Of a stretch of 20,840 nucleotides of DNA, positions 8,478 to 15,883 are shown piece after piece. This DNA comes from Gammaproteobacteria bacterium (GTDB lineage Bacteria; Pseudomonadota; Gammaproteobacteria; SZUA-21): the NCBI GenBank assembly GCA_003233075.1, contig QIKQ01000150.1, positions 1-20,840 of the forward strand, read 5' to 3'. A program made the translations under genes and the position numbers. Position 1 is the first letter of the stretch. Each line of letters begins with the position of its first letter. The notes under the pieces are model-generated. The model was not told where the DNA came from. It did not search any database and was given only the letters and a program-made list of their open reading frames with translations.

Positions 8478-10665
8478 TAGATTTTTTGCTTTTATCGGTT
8501 GTTTGATTGATTTGTTCCTCAGCTATTTTTTGAAGATCTTGGTAATCAATTTTACCAGTTCCGAGCAGCGGAATCGATTCTATTTGCAATATTTGTCGCG
8601 GTACATTTAAATCACCAATTTGACGTTTTTTGGCAGCTTGTTGCAAGTCTGCTCGTTGTGGATCTTGTTTATCCGTCACTAATACAACGGTTTCACCTTT
8701 TTGTTCACTTGGAATCGATACCGCAGCATGATTATTTTCGGGCCAGGCATTTTGCGCAATATCTTCCACCAGTGCTAGCGATATCATCTCACCAGCTACT
8801 TTTGCAAAGCGCTTCACTCGACCTTCAATTGTGACATAACCCTCATCATCAATTGATACTATGTCACCCGTGTCATACCAACTTAGTCCATCCTTTTTTA
8901 ACGGTTCAATTAATTGAGCAGGATTGTCATTTAAATAATAGCCAAGCATCACATTAGGGCCACTCACATGCAATTGCCCACCTTTTTCTACACCTGGAAC
9001 ACTTTCTAACTTATACTTAATTCCTGGCAAGAACCGGCCAACACTGCCGTTTTTGCTGTACATTGGCGTGTTAACGCATAACACTGGACTGGTTTCAGTA
9101 GCGCCATAACCTTCAAAAATACGTACTCCAAATTTTTCGGACCAGATTTTTCGATTCGCTTCTTGCAATTTTTCAGCACCCGCAAAAACATAGCGTACAC
9201 TGTAAAAATCATACGGATGAGCATATTTAGCATATCCAGCCAAAAATGTATTCGTGCCAAATAATATAGTGGCATTCACTTCATAAGCAAGTTCAGGAAT
9301 AATTCGATAATGTAATGGAGAGGGATAGAAAAATATTTTAATTCCTGAGAACAACGGCAATAAAGTGGCGGCACTTAATCCAAACGAATGAAACATTGGC
9401 AGCACATTTAAAATAATGTCATGTGAACTAAAGTCAACATTAGCTGAAAGTTGTTCTTGATTCGCTAACAAGTTACGGTGCGACAGTACCACGCCTTTAG
9501 GCGTACCTTCTGACCCGGAGGTAAACAATATCGTAGCCGGGTCATTCGGATTGGCATTTGGATTATATTTTTTACTAAACCAATTCGCAAATCGACATTT
9601 AAAAACAGCAGCTACTTTATCTAAAACACTAATTGTTTCGGCAATATCTTCGAGATAAACTATTTTGGCTTGTTTCTCTAACTCTTCAACTGCAGCCTCT
9701 AGTTTCGCCATTTTAATAAAACGTCTCGAGCTAATAATTAATTTAATTTTTGCTGTCTCAACACAAGACAGCATTGCGTTCGTACCCACAGAAAAATTTA
9801 ACATTGCGGGCACTCGACCATATAACTGCAAGCCCAAAAATGTAGCAACAGTAGAATTCATGTTTGGTAAAAAAATACCCACTGCTTGCTTGTGCTCACT
9901 TAGCTTGGCAATTTTATTGCCTAAAACTAATGAGCCGAGAGTCAATTTATGATAACTCAGAGGTTTACGTTGAACATCTTCAATAATCTCATGCTTTTTC
10001 CCATGAGTTTTAGCTGCGTCTAAGAACGCTTGATACAAGGTGCGATTTATATCGCTCGTTTGAAACATCATGTTTGTCATAATCTCCGTAATTTTTTTAC
10101 CTGCGTATTGACGTCTTTCTCGCCCCTTAAATCCCTCTGGCGGCTTTATTTTAACCGGCGGCAGGATATTGACTGTGATTTTCGGAAACCACTTTAAGCG
10201 TAGCAAACCCTTCAAGCGCGAAAAATAGGTAAATTGCGCACCATCAATTCTCACTGGCAATACCATTGCATCTGATTTGTCAGCGATAAATCCTGTTCCG
10301 TCATACACTTTCATTAAAGAACCTGTCACGGTTATTCTTCCTTCAGGAAAAATAACTGCTTTTTGGTCGGTTTTGATGTAATTAATCAGTGACTTTGATG
10401 AAAATGGGTTTGCTGGATCCATTGGAAACAAAGTTACCATTGAGGACATTTTGCGTAGAATCCAACTTTTTGCAACATAGGTATTCACAGCAAAAGTGAG
10501 TCGACCAGGGATGCTAGTACTGATTATCAAAGCATCTAAAAAAGACACATGGTTCGCGACTATAAGTATTCGATCACCTGCTTGTTGATAGTTTTCTAGT
10601 CCGATCACTTTTAAGCGATACAACTTTCTAATCAGAAAACAAAAAATTGAATAAAGTAATTTCAC
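8470..10665 (-). CDS. aas: bifunctional acyltransferase / acyl-ACP synthetase (Aas-like)
   Basis: This 731-residue protein joins two enzymes. Residues 1-200 are a PlsC-type acyltransferase with NHVSFLD (H39, D44) and FPEGRITVTG (from 106). From about 230 to the end lies an acyl-adenylate-forming domain with the phosphate loop ILFTSGSEGTPKG (379-391), the GYGATETSP motif, WYDTGDI and GRVKRFAKVAGEMISL. E. coli Aas (719 residues) re-acylates lysophosphatidylethanolamine at the inner membrane, using fatty acid, ATP and bound ACP, and this domain order and length fit well. Unlike the E. coli protein it lacks an obvious long transporter linker. The start is GTG at 10665 with AAAGGAC about 7 bases upstream, directly after the TetR stop codon, so it is translated from the same message as the regulator. 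Confidence 0.9.
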   Translation of the reverse strand: MKLLYSIFCFLIRKLYRLKVIGLENYQQAGDRILIVANHVSFLDALIISTSIPGRLTFAVNTYVAKSWILRKMSSMVTLFPMDPANPFSSKSLINYIKTDQKAVIFPEGRITVTGSLMKVYDGTGFIADKSDAMVLPVRIDGAQFTYFSRLKGLLRLKWFPKITVNILPPVKIKPPEGFKGRERRQYAGKKITEIMTNMMFQTSDINRTLYQAFLDAAKTHGKKHEIIEDVQRKPLSYHKLTLGSLVLGNKIAKLSEHKQAVGIFLPNMNSTVATFLGLQLYGRVPAMLNFSVGTNAMLSCVETAKIKLIISSRRFIKMAKLEAAVEELEKQAKIVYLEDIAETISVLDKVAAVFKCRFANWFSKKYNPNANPNDPATILFTSGSEGTPKGVVLSHRNLLANQEQLSANVDFSSHDIILNVLPMFHSFGLSAATLLPLFSGIKIFFYPSPLHYRIIPELAYEVNATILFGTNTFLAGYAKYAHPYDFYSVRYVFAGAEKLQEANRKIWSEKFGVRIFEGYGATETSPVLCVNTPMYSKNGSVGRFLPGIKYKLESVPGVEKGGQLHVSGPNVMLGYYLNDNPAQLIEPLKKDGLSWYDTGDIVSIDDEGYVTIEGRVKRFAKVAGEMISLALVEDIAQNAWPENNHAAVSIPSEQKGETVVLVTDKQDPQRADLQQAAKKRQIGDLNVPRQILQIESIPLLGTGKIDYQDLQKIAEEQINQTTDKSKKSIA

Positions 10666-10666
10666 G

Positions 10667-11278
10667 CTAGTGTCCTTTTATACGATCACAATCATTAATA
10701 TAAAGTGAAACTATATGATTGACTATTTCATTTGGGGTCGAAATGCCAGTCGCCTTAAGCTTGCCTGAAACTGATAGTACACAAATCCCATGCACACTGC
10801 ACCATAATGATCGAGCTCGTGTCTGTAAATTTTTTTGTTCTTTATTCTCGACACTATTCGCCAATTGTTGTTCAATTAATTCAAATAATTTTGAGACCTT
10901 TTCTAAATACCAGCCCGGAAGATTATTGGCATCGTCTTTGCGATAAGTATACAAAGTAATCCAACGTTGCTTCTCATCATGCGCGAAGGCGACGTATTCT
11001 TTGATCAGCATTTTCAACTTTTCCATCGAATTAGAATGAGTACTAATTATATTTTCTAATCTAAGCTTTAACAAATCTAAAGTTCTTGCATTAATATGCA
11101 CAATAAGATCATCTAAATTTTCAAAAACTAAATAAATTGTACCGACAGTATAATTCATTTTACTGGCAATGCGTCGCGCGGTTAATTTGCTAATATTTTC
11201 GCTTACAAGTATACTTTCCGCAGCATCAATTGCGAGCTCTTTAATTTGATCTCTGGTATGATCGTTTCTTCTAGCCAT
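10667..11278 (-). CDS. TetR/AcrR family transcriptional regulator
   Basis: The 203-residue protein has an N-terminal TetR helix-turn-helix: about residues 10-50, with IKELAIDAAESILVSENISK, then LTARRIASKMNYTVGTIYLVFENLDDLI. The C-terminal domain contains a WCSVHGICVLSVSGKL segment, which matches the Trp-His-Gly (WHG) motif of a TetR subfamily. It is the first gene of the operon that continues into aas (only one base between its stop and the aas start), so it probably controls its own operon and may sense fatty acids or acyl-CoA; that ligand is an inference. A candidate operator (11436-11455) lies in the divergent promoter region. Confidence 0.88.
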   Translation of the reverse strand: MARRNDHTRDQIKELAIDAAESILVSENISKLTARRIASKMNYTVGTIYLVFENLDDLIVHINARTLDLLKLRLENIISTHSNSMEKLKMLIKEYVAFAHDEKQRWITLYTYRKDDANNLPGWYLEKVSKLFELIEQQLANSVENKEQKNLQTRARSLWCSVHGICVLSVSGKLKATGISTPNEIVNHIVSLYINDCDRIKGH

Positions 11279-11415
11279 GATATTTCCTTGTTTAATTATT
11301 GTTGCAAAAACTTAGGAAATAGCTATTAATCTAACCTACTAACTAAGTTTCTATATAGATAAAAAACATGGCTCAATTTCGCTGCGCAGTTACAATTGAA
11401 CTGAATACAGCTTAC

Positions 11416-11455
11416 CTAGCTGGAGATACTAGCACTATAGTCCACGAGGACTATA
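11416..11455 (+). promoter_or_regulatory. candidate operator and promoter before the ferredoxin-reductase gene
   Basis: A perfect 8+8 inverted repeat, TATAGTCC (11436-11443) and GGACTATA (11448-11455), has a 4-nt centre (ACGA). TATAGT at its left end is a plausible -10 box, with TTACCT as a -35 about 18 bp upstream. A repressor dimer at this 20-bp site would block that promoter. The neighbouring TetR protein is the obvious candidate, but this is inference. Confidence 0.5.
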
Positions 11456-11478
11456 TTAGACCTACATTATGATAAATA

Positions 11479-12447
11479 ATGACCCAAAGAATTAAATTTT
11501 CCCCAAGTAATCATGAATTTAGCTTAGAGGGCAATGATACCTTACTCGAAGCAGCATTGCGTTCTGGCTATTCTCCAAACTATGGCTGCAACTCTGGTAA
11601 TTGCGGTAAATGCCTTGTCAAACTAATTAATGGTGATATCGAAAAAGTAAAAAATCATGATTACGTAATGAATATAAAACAAAAAAACAATCAGGAATTT
11701 TTACTCTGCGCCCATACTGCCAAGTCAGATTTAGTGCTTCAAGTTTCAGAGGCAAACACAGCCAAAGACATACCTATTCAAAATATAAAAACTAAACTAA
11801 AAAGTGTTAAAGCCGCGGATGAAAATGTATCACTTATATCGATTCAGACACCTCGCAGCAAAACCCTGCGATTTTTAGCCGGTCAATTCATAGAGCTAAG
11901 CTGTGAAAGCATGGAAGCTGGAAAATTTTATATCGCCAGCTGTCCTTGTGATGATCGTAACTTGCAGTTACATATTCGACGTGACAAAACTATAAAAGGT
12001 AAAAACATTACCGAATGTTTGTCTGGCATGCAGCAAGTAAATATAAGAGGTCCTTTCGGTGAATTCAACTTAGAGGAAGACCCACCTCATCCAGCTGTTT
12101 TTATCTGTCAAGAACATGGTTTTGCACCAATTAAGAGTTTAATAGAGCACGCAATTGCCCTGGATTATCAAGCAAGCATTTCTTTATCCAGATTTAGTCA
12201 TTCTAATGAGCTGCAATACCTGCATAATCTGTGTCGCTCGTGGGCTGATGCCTTAGACGACTTTCAATATGAAGCAAGTAACAGCAGTGAATTAAGCCAA
12301 AAAATAGTTGAGATAATCGCAAGCGCAAATAAATTAGAAAAACCAGTTTTTTATCTATCTGGCACGCAAGAGTTCGTGTTCACAGCTGAAACAGCGCTTA
12401 AAAATACAAATTCCAATTGGGATATTAGGACAGCTCTCATTGAATGA
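11479..12447 (+). CDS. 2Fe-2S ferredoxin / oxidoreductase fusion with a degenerate NAD site
   Basis: Residues 1-90 are a plant-type 2Fe-2S ferredoxin with C37, C42, C45 and C77 (CNSGNCGKC, then LLCAH). From about 100 follows a ferredoxin-NADP reductase-like flavin and nucleotide domain pair, so the layout equals that of CDP-6-deoxyglucoseen reductase-like and oxygenase reductase proteins. The flavin motif, normally RxYS/T, reads KFYIASCP. The nucleotide motif, normally GTGFAPIKS, reads QEHGFAPIKS, losing the first glycines, and the C-terminal CGxPxMV motif reads SGTQEFV. NAD(P)H binding may therefore be lost or altered. It diverges from the TetR-aas operon and may share control with it. No oxygenase partner is adjacent. 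The ferredoxin part is certain; the reductase activity is doubtful. Confidence 0.82.
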   Translation: MTQRIKFSPSNHEFSLEGNDTLLEAALRSGYSPNYGCNSGNCGKCLVKLINGDIEKVKNHDYVMNIKQKNNQEFLLCAHTAKSDLVLQVSEANTAKDIPIQNIKTKLKSVKAADENVSLISIQTPRSKTLRFLAGQFIELSCESMEAGKFYIASCPCDDRNLQLHIRRDKTIKGKNITECLSGMQQVNIRGPFGEFNLEEDPPHPAVFICQEHGFAPIKSLIEHAIALDYQASISLSRFSHSNELQYLHNLCRSWADALDDFQYEASNSSELSQKIVEIIASANKLEKPVFYLSGTQEFVFTAETALKNTNSNWDIRTALIE

Positions 12448-12507
12448 TTTCTAAATTTCTATCTCAACTAAAGATTTATCACTTTAATTAAAATGAAAAC
12501 AGTGTTC

Positions 12508-12927
12508 TTATTTTTTATTCTTATTTCGTCTTTTTTTAATTTGAGTTTTCTCAACCGTCTCTAGTAGATGAGCATATGGCAATTCGGCAAGATCAGGGTA
12601 AGCATCTAACGTTAGCAAGGTAATATTAGACAAGCTATCTAAACTTTCGTGTTGCAGGTCTTCTGCCATTTTCTTCAAAGCGCTGACACTGCCGAAAAGT
12701 ACTTTAACTATAATTGCTTGCGGCACGGTCAATAAATTATTCTCCTGACCCATCATCGGTAAAATACTTTCCCGAAGCTGATCTGCTAACTGTGCACACT
12801 TAGAATTTAGCTTTGTATTTTGGCAAGCAATTTCTCCACCCCCTCTGCGCACTACTTCTTCAGCAAATTCACATTGATAATCTTTCAATAATAACACGGG
12901 ACTAAAGGGACATCGTAAATCTAGCAT
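12508..12927 (-). CDS. conserved protein of unknown function with four N-terminal cysteines
   Basis: The protein is about 139 residues from the ATG at 12927, chosen because GGAAGG sits 7 bases upstream; a longer form from 12957 has no ribosome binding site. Four cysteines lie in the first third (C6 in RCPFSP, C19, C35 in GGEIAC, C44), a layout that could hold a metal or Fe-S cluster. The motif EVVRRGGGEIAC and the PQAIIVKVLFGSV segment look conserved in proteins I recall from gammaproteobacteria, but I know no function. The C-terminus is a basic tail (KKRRNKNKK). No signal peptide or membrane helix is present, so it should be cytoplasmic. It is the last gene of a run of small conserved genes on this strand. 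Confidence 0.65.
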   Translation of the reverse strand: MLDLRCPFSPVLLLKDYQCEFAEEVVRRGGGEIACQNTKLNSKCAQLADQLRESILPMMGQENNLLTVPQAIIVKVLFGSVSALKKMAEDLQHESLDSLSNITLLTLDAYPDLAELPYAHLLETVEKTQIKKRRNKNKK

Positions 12928-13041
12928 TTCTAATCCTTCCAATGTGTGAGGTCTCATATTAAATCATATTCCATGATCAAGCTGTCAGATTTTACGAAAA
13001 AATAATTTAATACAAGACCTGACACAGTGAGCACATTAGAT

Positions 13042-13548
13042 TTACTTTTTCGTTTTCTGGTTTCGCAACTTTCTGGCAGAATCTCCGTGGCGAAATATGA
13101 ATAAACCAGAACTGTAACTCTTGCCAAAACTATTTGCCAATGCATTTACTTGGTTCAGACCAGAATAAAATTGTTTAGCGCTTAAAGTACTTAGGGGGTG
13201 CACATAGGCACTCCACAGCTTACCTTTAGCTATTGCGTATCGACTGTCGTGTGCAGAATCAAAATTCGCCTGTAGTAAACGGTATAATCTTTCTTTATCC
13301 AAAGCACTCGTATCTACTATAGGAGACATAATGCGCATACGATCTGCCCGTTCATCGGTTAGAATTATAAATTCACGATTTTTAATTCTAAAATACCACT
13401 CTCCATGACGACCTTTAATTTTTGGGTTTATTTTCTTAATCAACTTCGATAGCTTATTATTATTCATATTCGAAGCCAATTCTTGTGCATTTGCAATAAA
13501 TGTAAATACAACAGCCAATAGAATAAATACAAATATTTCTTTTCTCAA
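13042..13548 (-). CDS. exported conserved protein, possible secretion-chaperone-like fold
   Basis: This 168-residue protein has a signal peptide (MRKEIFVFILLAVVFTFIANAQE, cut near ANA-QE). The mature part carries RMRIMSPIVDTSALDKERLY, LLQANFDSAHDSRYAIAKGKLWSAYVHPLSTL and an alanine-rich helix (LNQVNALANSFGKSYSSG). That pattern of strands then 'NFD..DSRYA...LW..Y.HPL' resembles small exported proteins that adopt a YbjN/CesT-like chaperone fold, but this is recall, not a search result. The start codon is probably TTG at 13548, with GAGGAG 6 bases upstream. Function is unknown. It sits in a same-strand run with two other small conserved genes. Confidence 0.65.
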   Translation of the reverse strand: MRKEIFVFILLAVVFTFIANAQELASNMNNNKLSKLIKKINPKIKGRHGEWYFRIKNREFIILTDERADRMRIMSPIVDTSALDKERLYRLLQANFDSAHDSRYAIAKGKLWSAYVHPLSTLSAKQFYSGLNQVNALANSFGKSYSSGLFIFRHGDSARKLRNQKTKK

Positions 13549-13586
13549 CTCTCTCTCCTCACAAATAATCCCCAGTTAATTTTAAA

Positions 13587-13949
13587 CTAATCGATTAAAA
13601 AAGGTTGTTCGTCGCCTAAATTAAGCAAAGTTTTAATTATTTGTAATCCTTTTTCCGCGAAATAATCTATCTTTGCTAAATCATTATTGGTATCAATAAT
13701 TTGCTCACCATCTTGCATGATTAACCTGAGTTGATAACGTTCGCCCGATCCGTTTTCGCTACTATTAGGCTCTACCGACAAATAAAAACCTGGCTCAGGG
13801 TCAGTTTCGGTCATAATCGCCATAATGAAATAGTGCTTAATGTCAGAATCTGACTCAATTTCATCTAATAGTGTAATTTTAAATTCACCGTATTGATATC
13901 GCCTTTTGGGAATAGCGGATTTTATTTTGGGCTTATTAAAGTCTGTCAT
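13587..13949 (-). CDS. small conserved protein of unknown function
   Basis: The 120-residue acidic protein has no signal peptide, cysteine motif or membrane segment. Its recognisable part is FKITLLDEIESDSDIKHYFI, then AIMTETDPEPGFYLSVEPN, which suggests a small beta-rich cytoplasmic domain. The C-terminus (FAEKGLQIIKTLLNLGDEQPF) is helical. I do not recognise the family. It lies between the CPXCG gene and the exported protein gene on the same strand, 38 bp before the latter, so all three may be cotranscribed. Confidence 0.6.
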   Translation of the reverse strand: MTDFNKPKIKSAIPKRRYQYGEFKITLLDEIESDSDIKHYFIMAIMTETDPEPGFYLSVEPNSSENGSGERYQLRLIMQDGEQIIDTNNDLAKIDYFAEKGLQIIKTLLNLGDEQPFLID

Positions 13950-14017
13950 AGTTATTCACTAAATTATTGGTTAATGTTTAAGTATGGTTTGTTTTTTCAT
14001 TCCATCCTGCTTATTTT

Positions 14018-14046
14018 ACTTTGCTCATCTTACTTTGCTCATCTTA
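14018..14046. repeat. 14-bp tandem duplication over the CPXCG stop codon
   Basis: Two exact copies of ACTTTGCTCATCTT (14018-14031 and 14032-14045) are followed by the start of a third. The second copy overlaps the stop codon of the CPXCG gene, so a replication-slippage event has probably happened at the gene end. Confidence 0.75.
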
Positions 14047-14280
14047 CTCTTCTAGGCTCTTAATTTGCACTTGAATTTTTACGCTATCTTGAGCACTAGG
14101 CTCTATATTGGGTTCAATACTGACTGAAAACTGCATTGCCTGACAACAAACCGCACAATCCTCAATATAACTCTGCTGCTCTATAGAGCAATCAATCATC
14201 ACCTCAAATTGTTCTCCGCAATAAGCGCATTCTACTTGATACGGCTCAATCTTTAATGAAGCTCTGAACAATTCGTCCAT
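14044..14280 (-). CDS. CPXCG motif-containing cysteine-rich protein
   Basis: The 78-residue protein has two CxxC-type pairs: CAYCGEQFEV near residue 18 and YIEDCAVCCQAMQF near residue 40, with another Cys in between (IDCS). This equals the CPXCG small cysteine-rich family, in which the first motif normally reads CPYCGE; here Pro is replaced by Ala. The four paired Cys should bind zinc, as in a zinc ribbon, but no function is established. The C-terminal third is acidic and extended (NIEPSAQDSVKIQVQIKSLEE). The gene has no clear ribosome binding site. Its ATG is 6 bp after the stop of a possible 47-codon upstream ORF, so translational coupling is possible. Confidence 0.85.
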   Translation of the reverse strand: MDELFRASLKIEPYQVECAYCGEQFEVMIDCSIEQQSYIEDCAVCCQAMQFSVSIEPNIEPSAQDSVKIQVQIKSLEE

Positions 14281-14283
14281 GAA

Positions 14284-14405
14284 TTGTCAGAGCGCGACAA
14301 GAAAAAAGTGTGATTTTTTCTTGTCTGACAAAATCAATCGCTTAGTACGATTGATTTCAGCGACTCTTCCCTGTGTCGCAGAAACCCCTGAAGTAATCAG
14401 GGGTT
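14284..14405. repeat. array of four consecutive perfect hairpins
   Basis: Four stem-loops follow each other with almost no spacer. Hairpin 1: 14296-14307 with 14314-14325 (12 bp, GACAAGAAAAAA arm, 6-nt loop), prolonged by TTGTCA (14284-14289) with TGACAA (14326-14331) around a 6-nt bulge. Hairpin 2: AAATCAATCG (14331-14340) with 14348-14357 (10 bp, 7-nt loop). Hairpin 3: GCGAC (14360-14364) with GTCGC (14375-14379). Hairpin 4: AACCCCTGA (14383-14391) with TCAGGGGTT (14397-14405). No long T-run follows on either strand, so these are not simple terminators. They form most of the 47-codon ORF upstream of the CPXCG gene. Confidence 0.8.
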
Positions 14406-14430
14406 CCTTTAAGTTTAAATAATCACTCAT
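14287..14430 (-). CDS. possible 47-residue upstream (leader-like) ORF
   Basis: Reading from an ATG at 14430 gives a 47-residue peptide starting MSDYLNLKEPLITSG and ending SHFFLVAL. Support: a GAGGA ribosome binding site 6-7 bases before the ATG, a plausible promoter just upstream, and a stop only 6 bp before the CPXCG start. Against it: almost every base lies in the four-hairpin array, so the sequence may be conserved for structure, not protein. It could be a leader peptide whose translation disrupts the hairpins and controls the CPXCG gene, or a chance ORF across a structured element. No homologue is recognised. Confidence 0.35.
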   Translation of the reverse strand: MSDYLNLKEPLITSGVSATQGRVAEINRTKRLILSDKKKSHFFLVAL

Positions 14431-14445
14431 TTCGTATCCTCGACT

Positions 14446-14478
14446 TGAATAATAAGCCTGTTTATTGTTCACTAGCAA
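14446..14478 (-). promoter_or_regulatory. promoter with overlapping inverted repeat for the CPXCG leader transcript
   Basis: On the minus strand TTGCTA (14473-14478) and TATTAT (14449-14454) are separated by 18 bp and resemble sigma-70 boxes. A 10+10 inverted repeat with one wobble position (14446-14455 and 14462-14471) covers the -10 box and spacer and could be a repressor site. This is inferred from sequence only. Confidence 0.45.
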
Positions 14479-14554
14479 AGTTTATTTAGTATCTAACACT
14501 GTGGTGCTATTATTTAGCTATCAAATAGTAAATGACTCGATTCAGGATAACAAA

Positions 14555-15271
14555 ATGGCAGATCAAAAACACTATTCCATAATCACTATGGAACTCGGTC
14601 CAATGGAAAACTTCATTTACTTAATCATTGACAATAAATCGAAGAATGCCGCCGTGGTTGACCCCGCTTGGGACGTCAACGCGATAATTGCTAAAGCCAA
14701 AGAGCATCAGGTCAATATCACCGACATACTACTGACGCATAGTCATCACGATCACATAAATGGCTTAGATGAACTTTTAATGCATTACGATGCCGAAATA
14801 CATTTAACACACGCCGAAGCTAAATTTTGGGGTTCTACTCAAATTAAACCGACTTTGCATTATGGCGGTGCAAACATGAAATTAGGTGAAACTGAAATTC
14901 AAATTTTACACACCCCTGGTCATACACCAGGTTCTGCCTGTTATTACATCGATGATCAACTTATCACTGGAGATACTTTATTCGTCTATGGCTGCGGTCG
15001 ATGTGACTTGAAGGGCGGAGACCCAAATGAAATGTACGATACTCTTCGAAAATTAAAAATCGATTTGCCCGCTGAAACTAATACCTTGCCTGGCCACAAT
15101 TACTCAACAAAACCCAGTTGCTCTTGGTTAGAACAAATACAATCTAATCCATTCATGCATTATTTAAATGATAGTGACAAGTTTACAAAATTTCGTATGC
15201 ACACACATGATCATAAACGCGAAGACCCAATGTCGCCGATATCAAAAGATGATATGTCTAGATTCGAATAA
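14555..15271 (+). CDS. MBL-fold metallohydrolase (glyoxalase II / persulfide dioxygenase superfamily)
   Basis: The 238-residue enzyme is a metallo-beta-lactamase fold hydrolase. Metal ligands are complete: THSHHDH (H62, H64, D66, H67), PGHTPGS (H123), GDTLF (D140) and PGHNYS (H181). The GDTLFVYGCGRCDLKGGDP segment resembles glyoxalase II and persulfide dioxygenases, but the residues that define either enzyme are not decisive. The C-terminal tail (PSCSWLEQIQSNPFMHYL) is shorter than the glutathione-binding domain of classical glyoxalase II, so that activity is less likely. The start was placed at 14555 because AGGA precedes this ATG and the family begins near here; a TTG at 14465 would add an unrelated segment. 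A sulfur-transport pair lies 2.1 kb downstream, which fits a persulfide role, but this is inference. Confidence 0.88.
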   Translation: MADQKHYSIITMELGPMENFIYLIIDNKSKNAAVVDPAWDVNAIIAKAKEHQVNITDILLTHSHHDHINGLDELLMHYDAEIHLTHAEAKFWGSTQIKPTLHYGGANMKLGETEIQILHTPGHTPGSACYYIDDQLITGDTLFVYGCGRCDLKGGDPNEMYDTLRKLKIDLPAETNTLPGHNYSTKPSCSWLEQIQSNPFMHYLNDSDKFTKFRMHTHDHKREDPMSPISKDDMSRFE

Positions 15272-15313
15272 AACGAGAATCCCTGAATAAATCAGAGCTA
15301 ACTTAATATTTAT

Positions 15314-15883
15314 CTAAGATACTTCTTCATCAAACACTTCAACCTCAAGTGCTTGCAGTTTATTTTTTTCAATTGTTTCAAAGTACTCTACTTCCTGTCC
15401 ACGGTATAACATACGCTGATTACCTTGTATAGACTTGTAGTGAACAAAAACATCCTCGCCATCGGGGTTAGTAATAAAACCATATCCTTTAGAACCATTA
15501 AACCATTTCACATTGCCTACTTTACGTTTCTCAGCATTCTTTTTCGAAGGTTTTTGTGAATTAGAGTCAGACTTTGTATTGACTGTACCACTTGTTTGCC
15601 TTTTTTGCTGAAATTGACGATTTTGGTTTGACTCGCGACGTGCCTGCACTTGAGGCTGTTGGGTTTGAGCCATTAGTCGCTGATAAATTAGGGTCGACAA
15701 AAGGATGCCCGTAAATACAAAACCAACGATAAATAGATAGGCAAAAGTACTGTTTAGCACTAATTCTGAATTATTAAATAGAACTAGCTTGCCCTTTAAA
15801 AAATAGACGATTACCCCTGTTTCTATAAATGAAATTACTATCGCCACTAATGAAAAAACTATAATATTCTTACTCAACTTCAT
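15314..15883 (-). CDS. membrane-anchored cold-shock domain protein
   Basis: The 189-residue protein combines two transmembrane helices (about residues 6-29 and 45-68) with a Gln/Arg/Ser-rich linker (70-120) and a C-terminal cold-shock domain (122-187). The domain has KVGNVKWFNGSKGYGFI with RNP1 at 132-137 and VFVHYKSI as RNP2 (145-149; Tyr replaces the usual Phe). Cold-shock domains bind single-stranded RNA or DNA. Typical bacterial CSPs are soluble and about 70 residues long, so the membrane anchor is a notable addition that would place RNA binding at the inner membrane, with the linker and CSD predicted in the cytoplasm. It converges on the MBL gene with 42 bp between. AGGAG lies 12 bases before the ATG, a rather long spacing. 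Confidence 0.88.
   Translation of the reverse strand: MKLSKNIIVFSLVAIVISFIETGVIVYFLKGKLVLFNNSELVLNSTFAYLFIVGFVFTGILLSTLIYQRLMAQTQQPQVQARRESNQNRQFQQKRQTSGTVNTKSDSNSQKPSKKNAEKRKVGNVKWFNGSKGYGFITNPDGEDVFVHYKSIQGNQRMLYRGQEVEYFETIEKNKLQALEVEVFDEEVS

Noticed and set aside
14383..14405. Hairpin 4 of the array as a rho-independent terminator
   Set aside because: The stem is strong but neither strand has a convincing T-run after it, and it continues into three further hairpins.
14465..14554. Longer N-terminus of the MBL protein from a TTG at 14465
   Set aside because: The added 30 residues do not resemble the family, no ribosome binding site precedes the TTG, and the ATG at 14555 has AGGA upstream.
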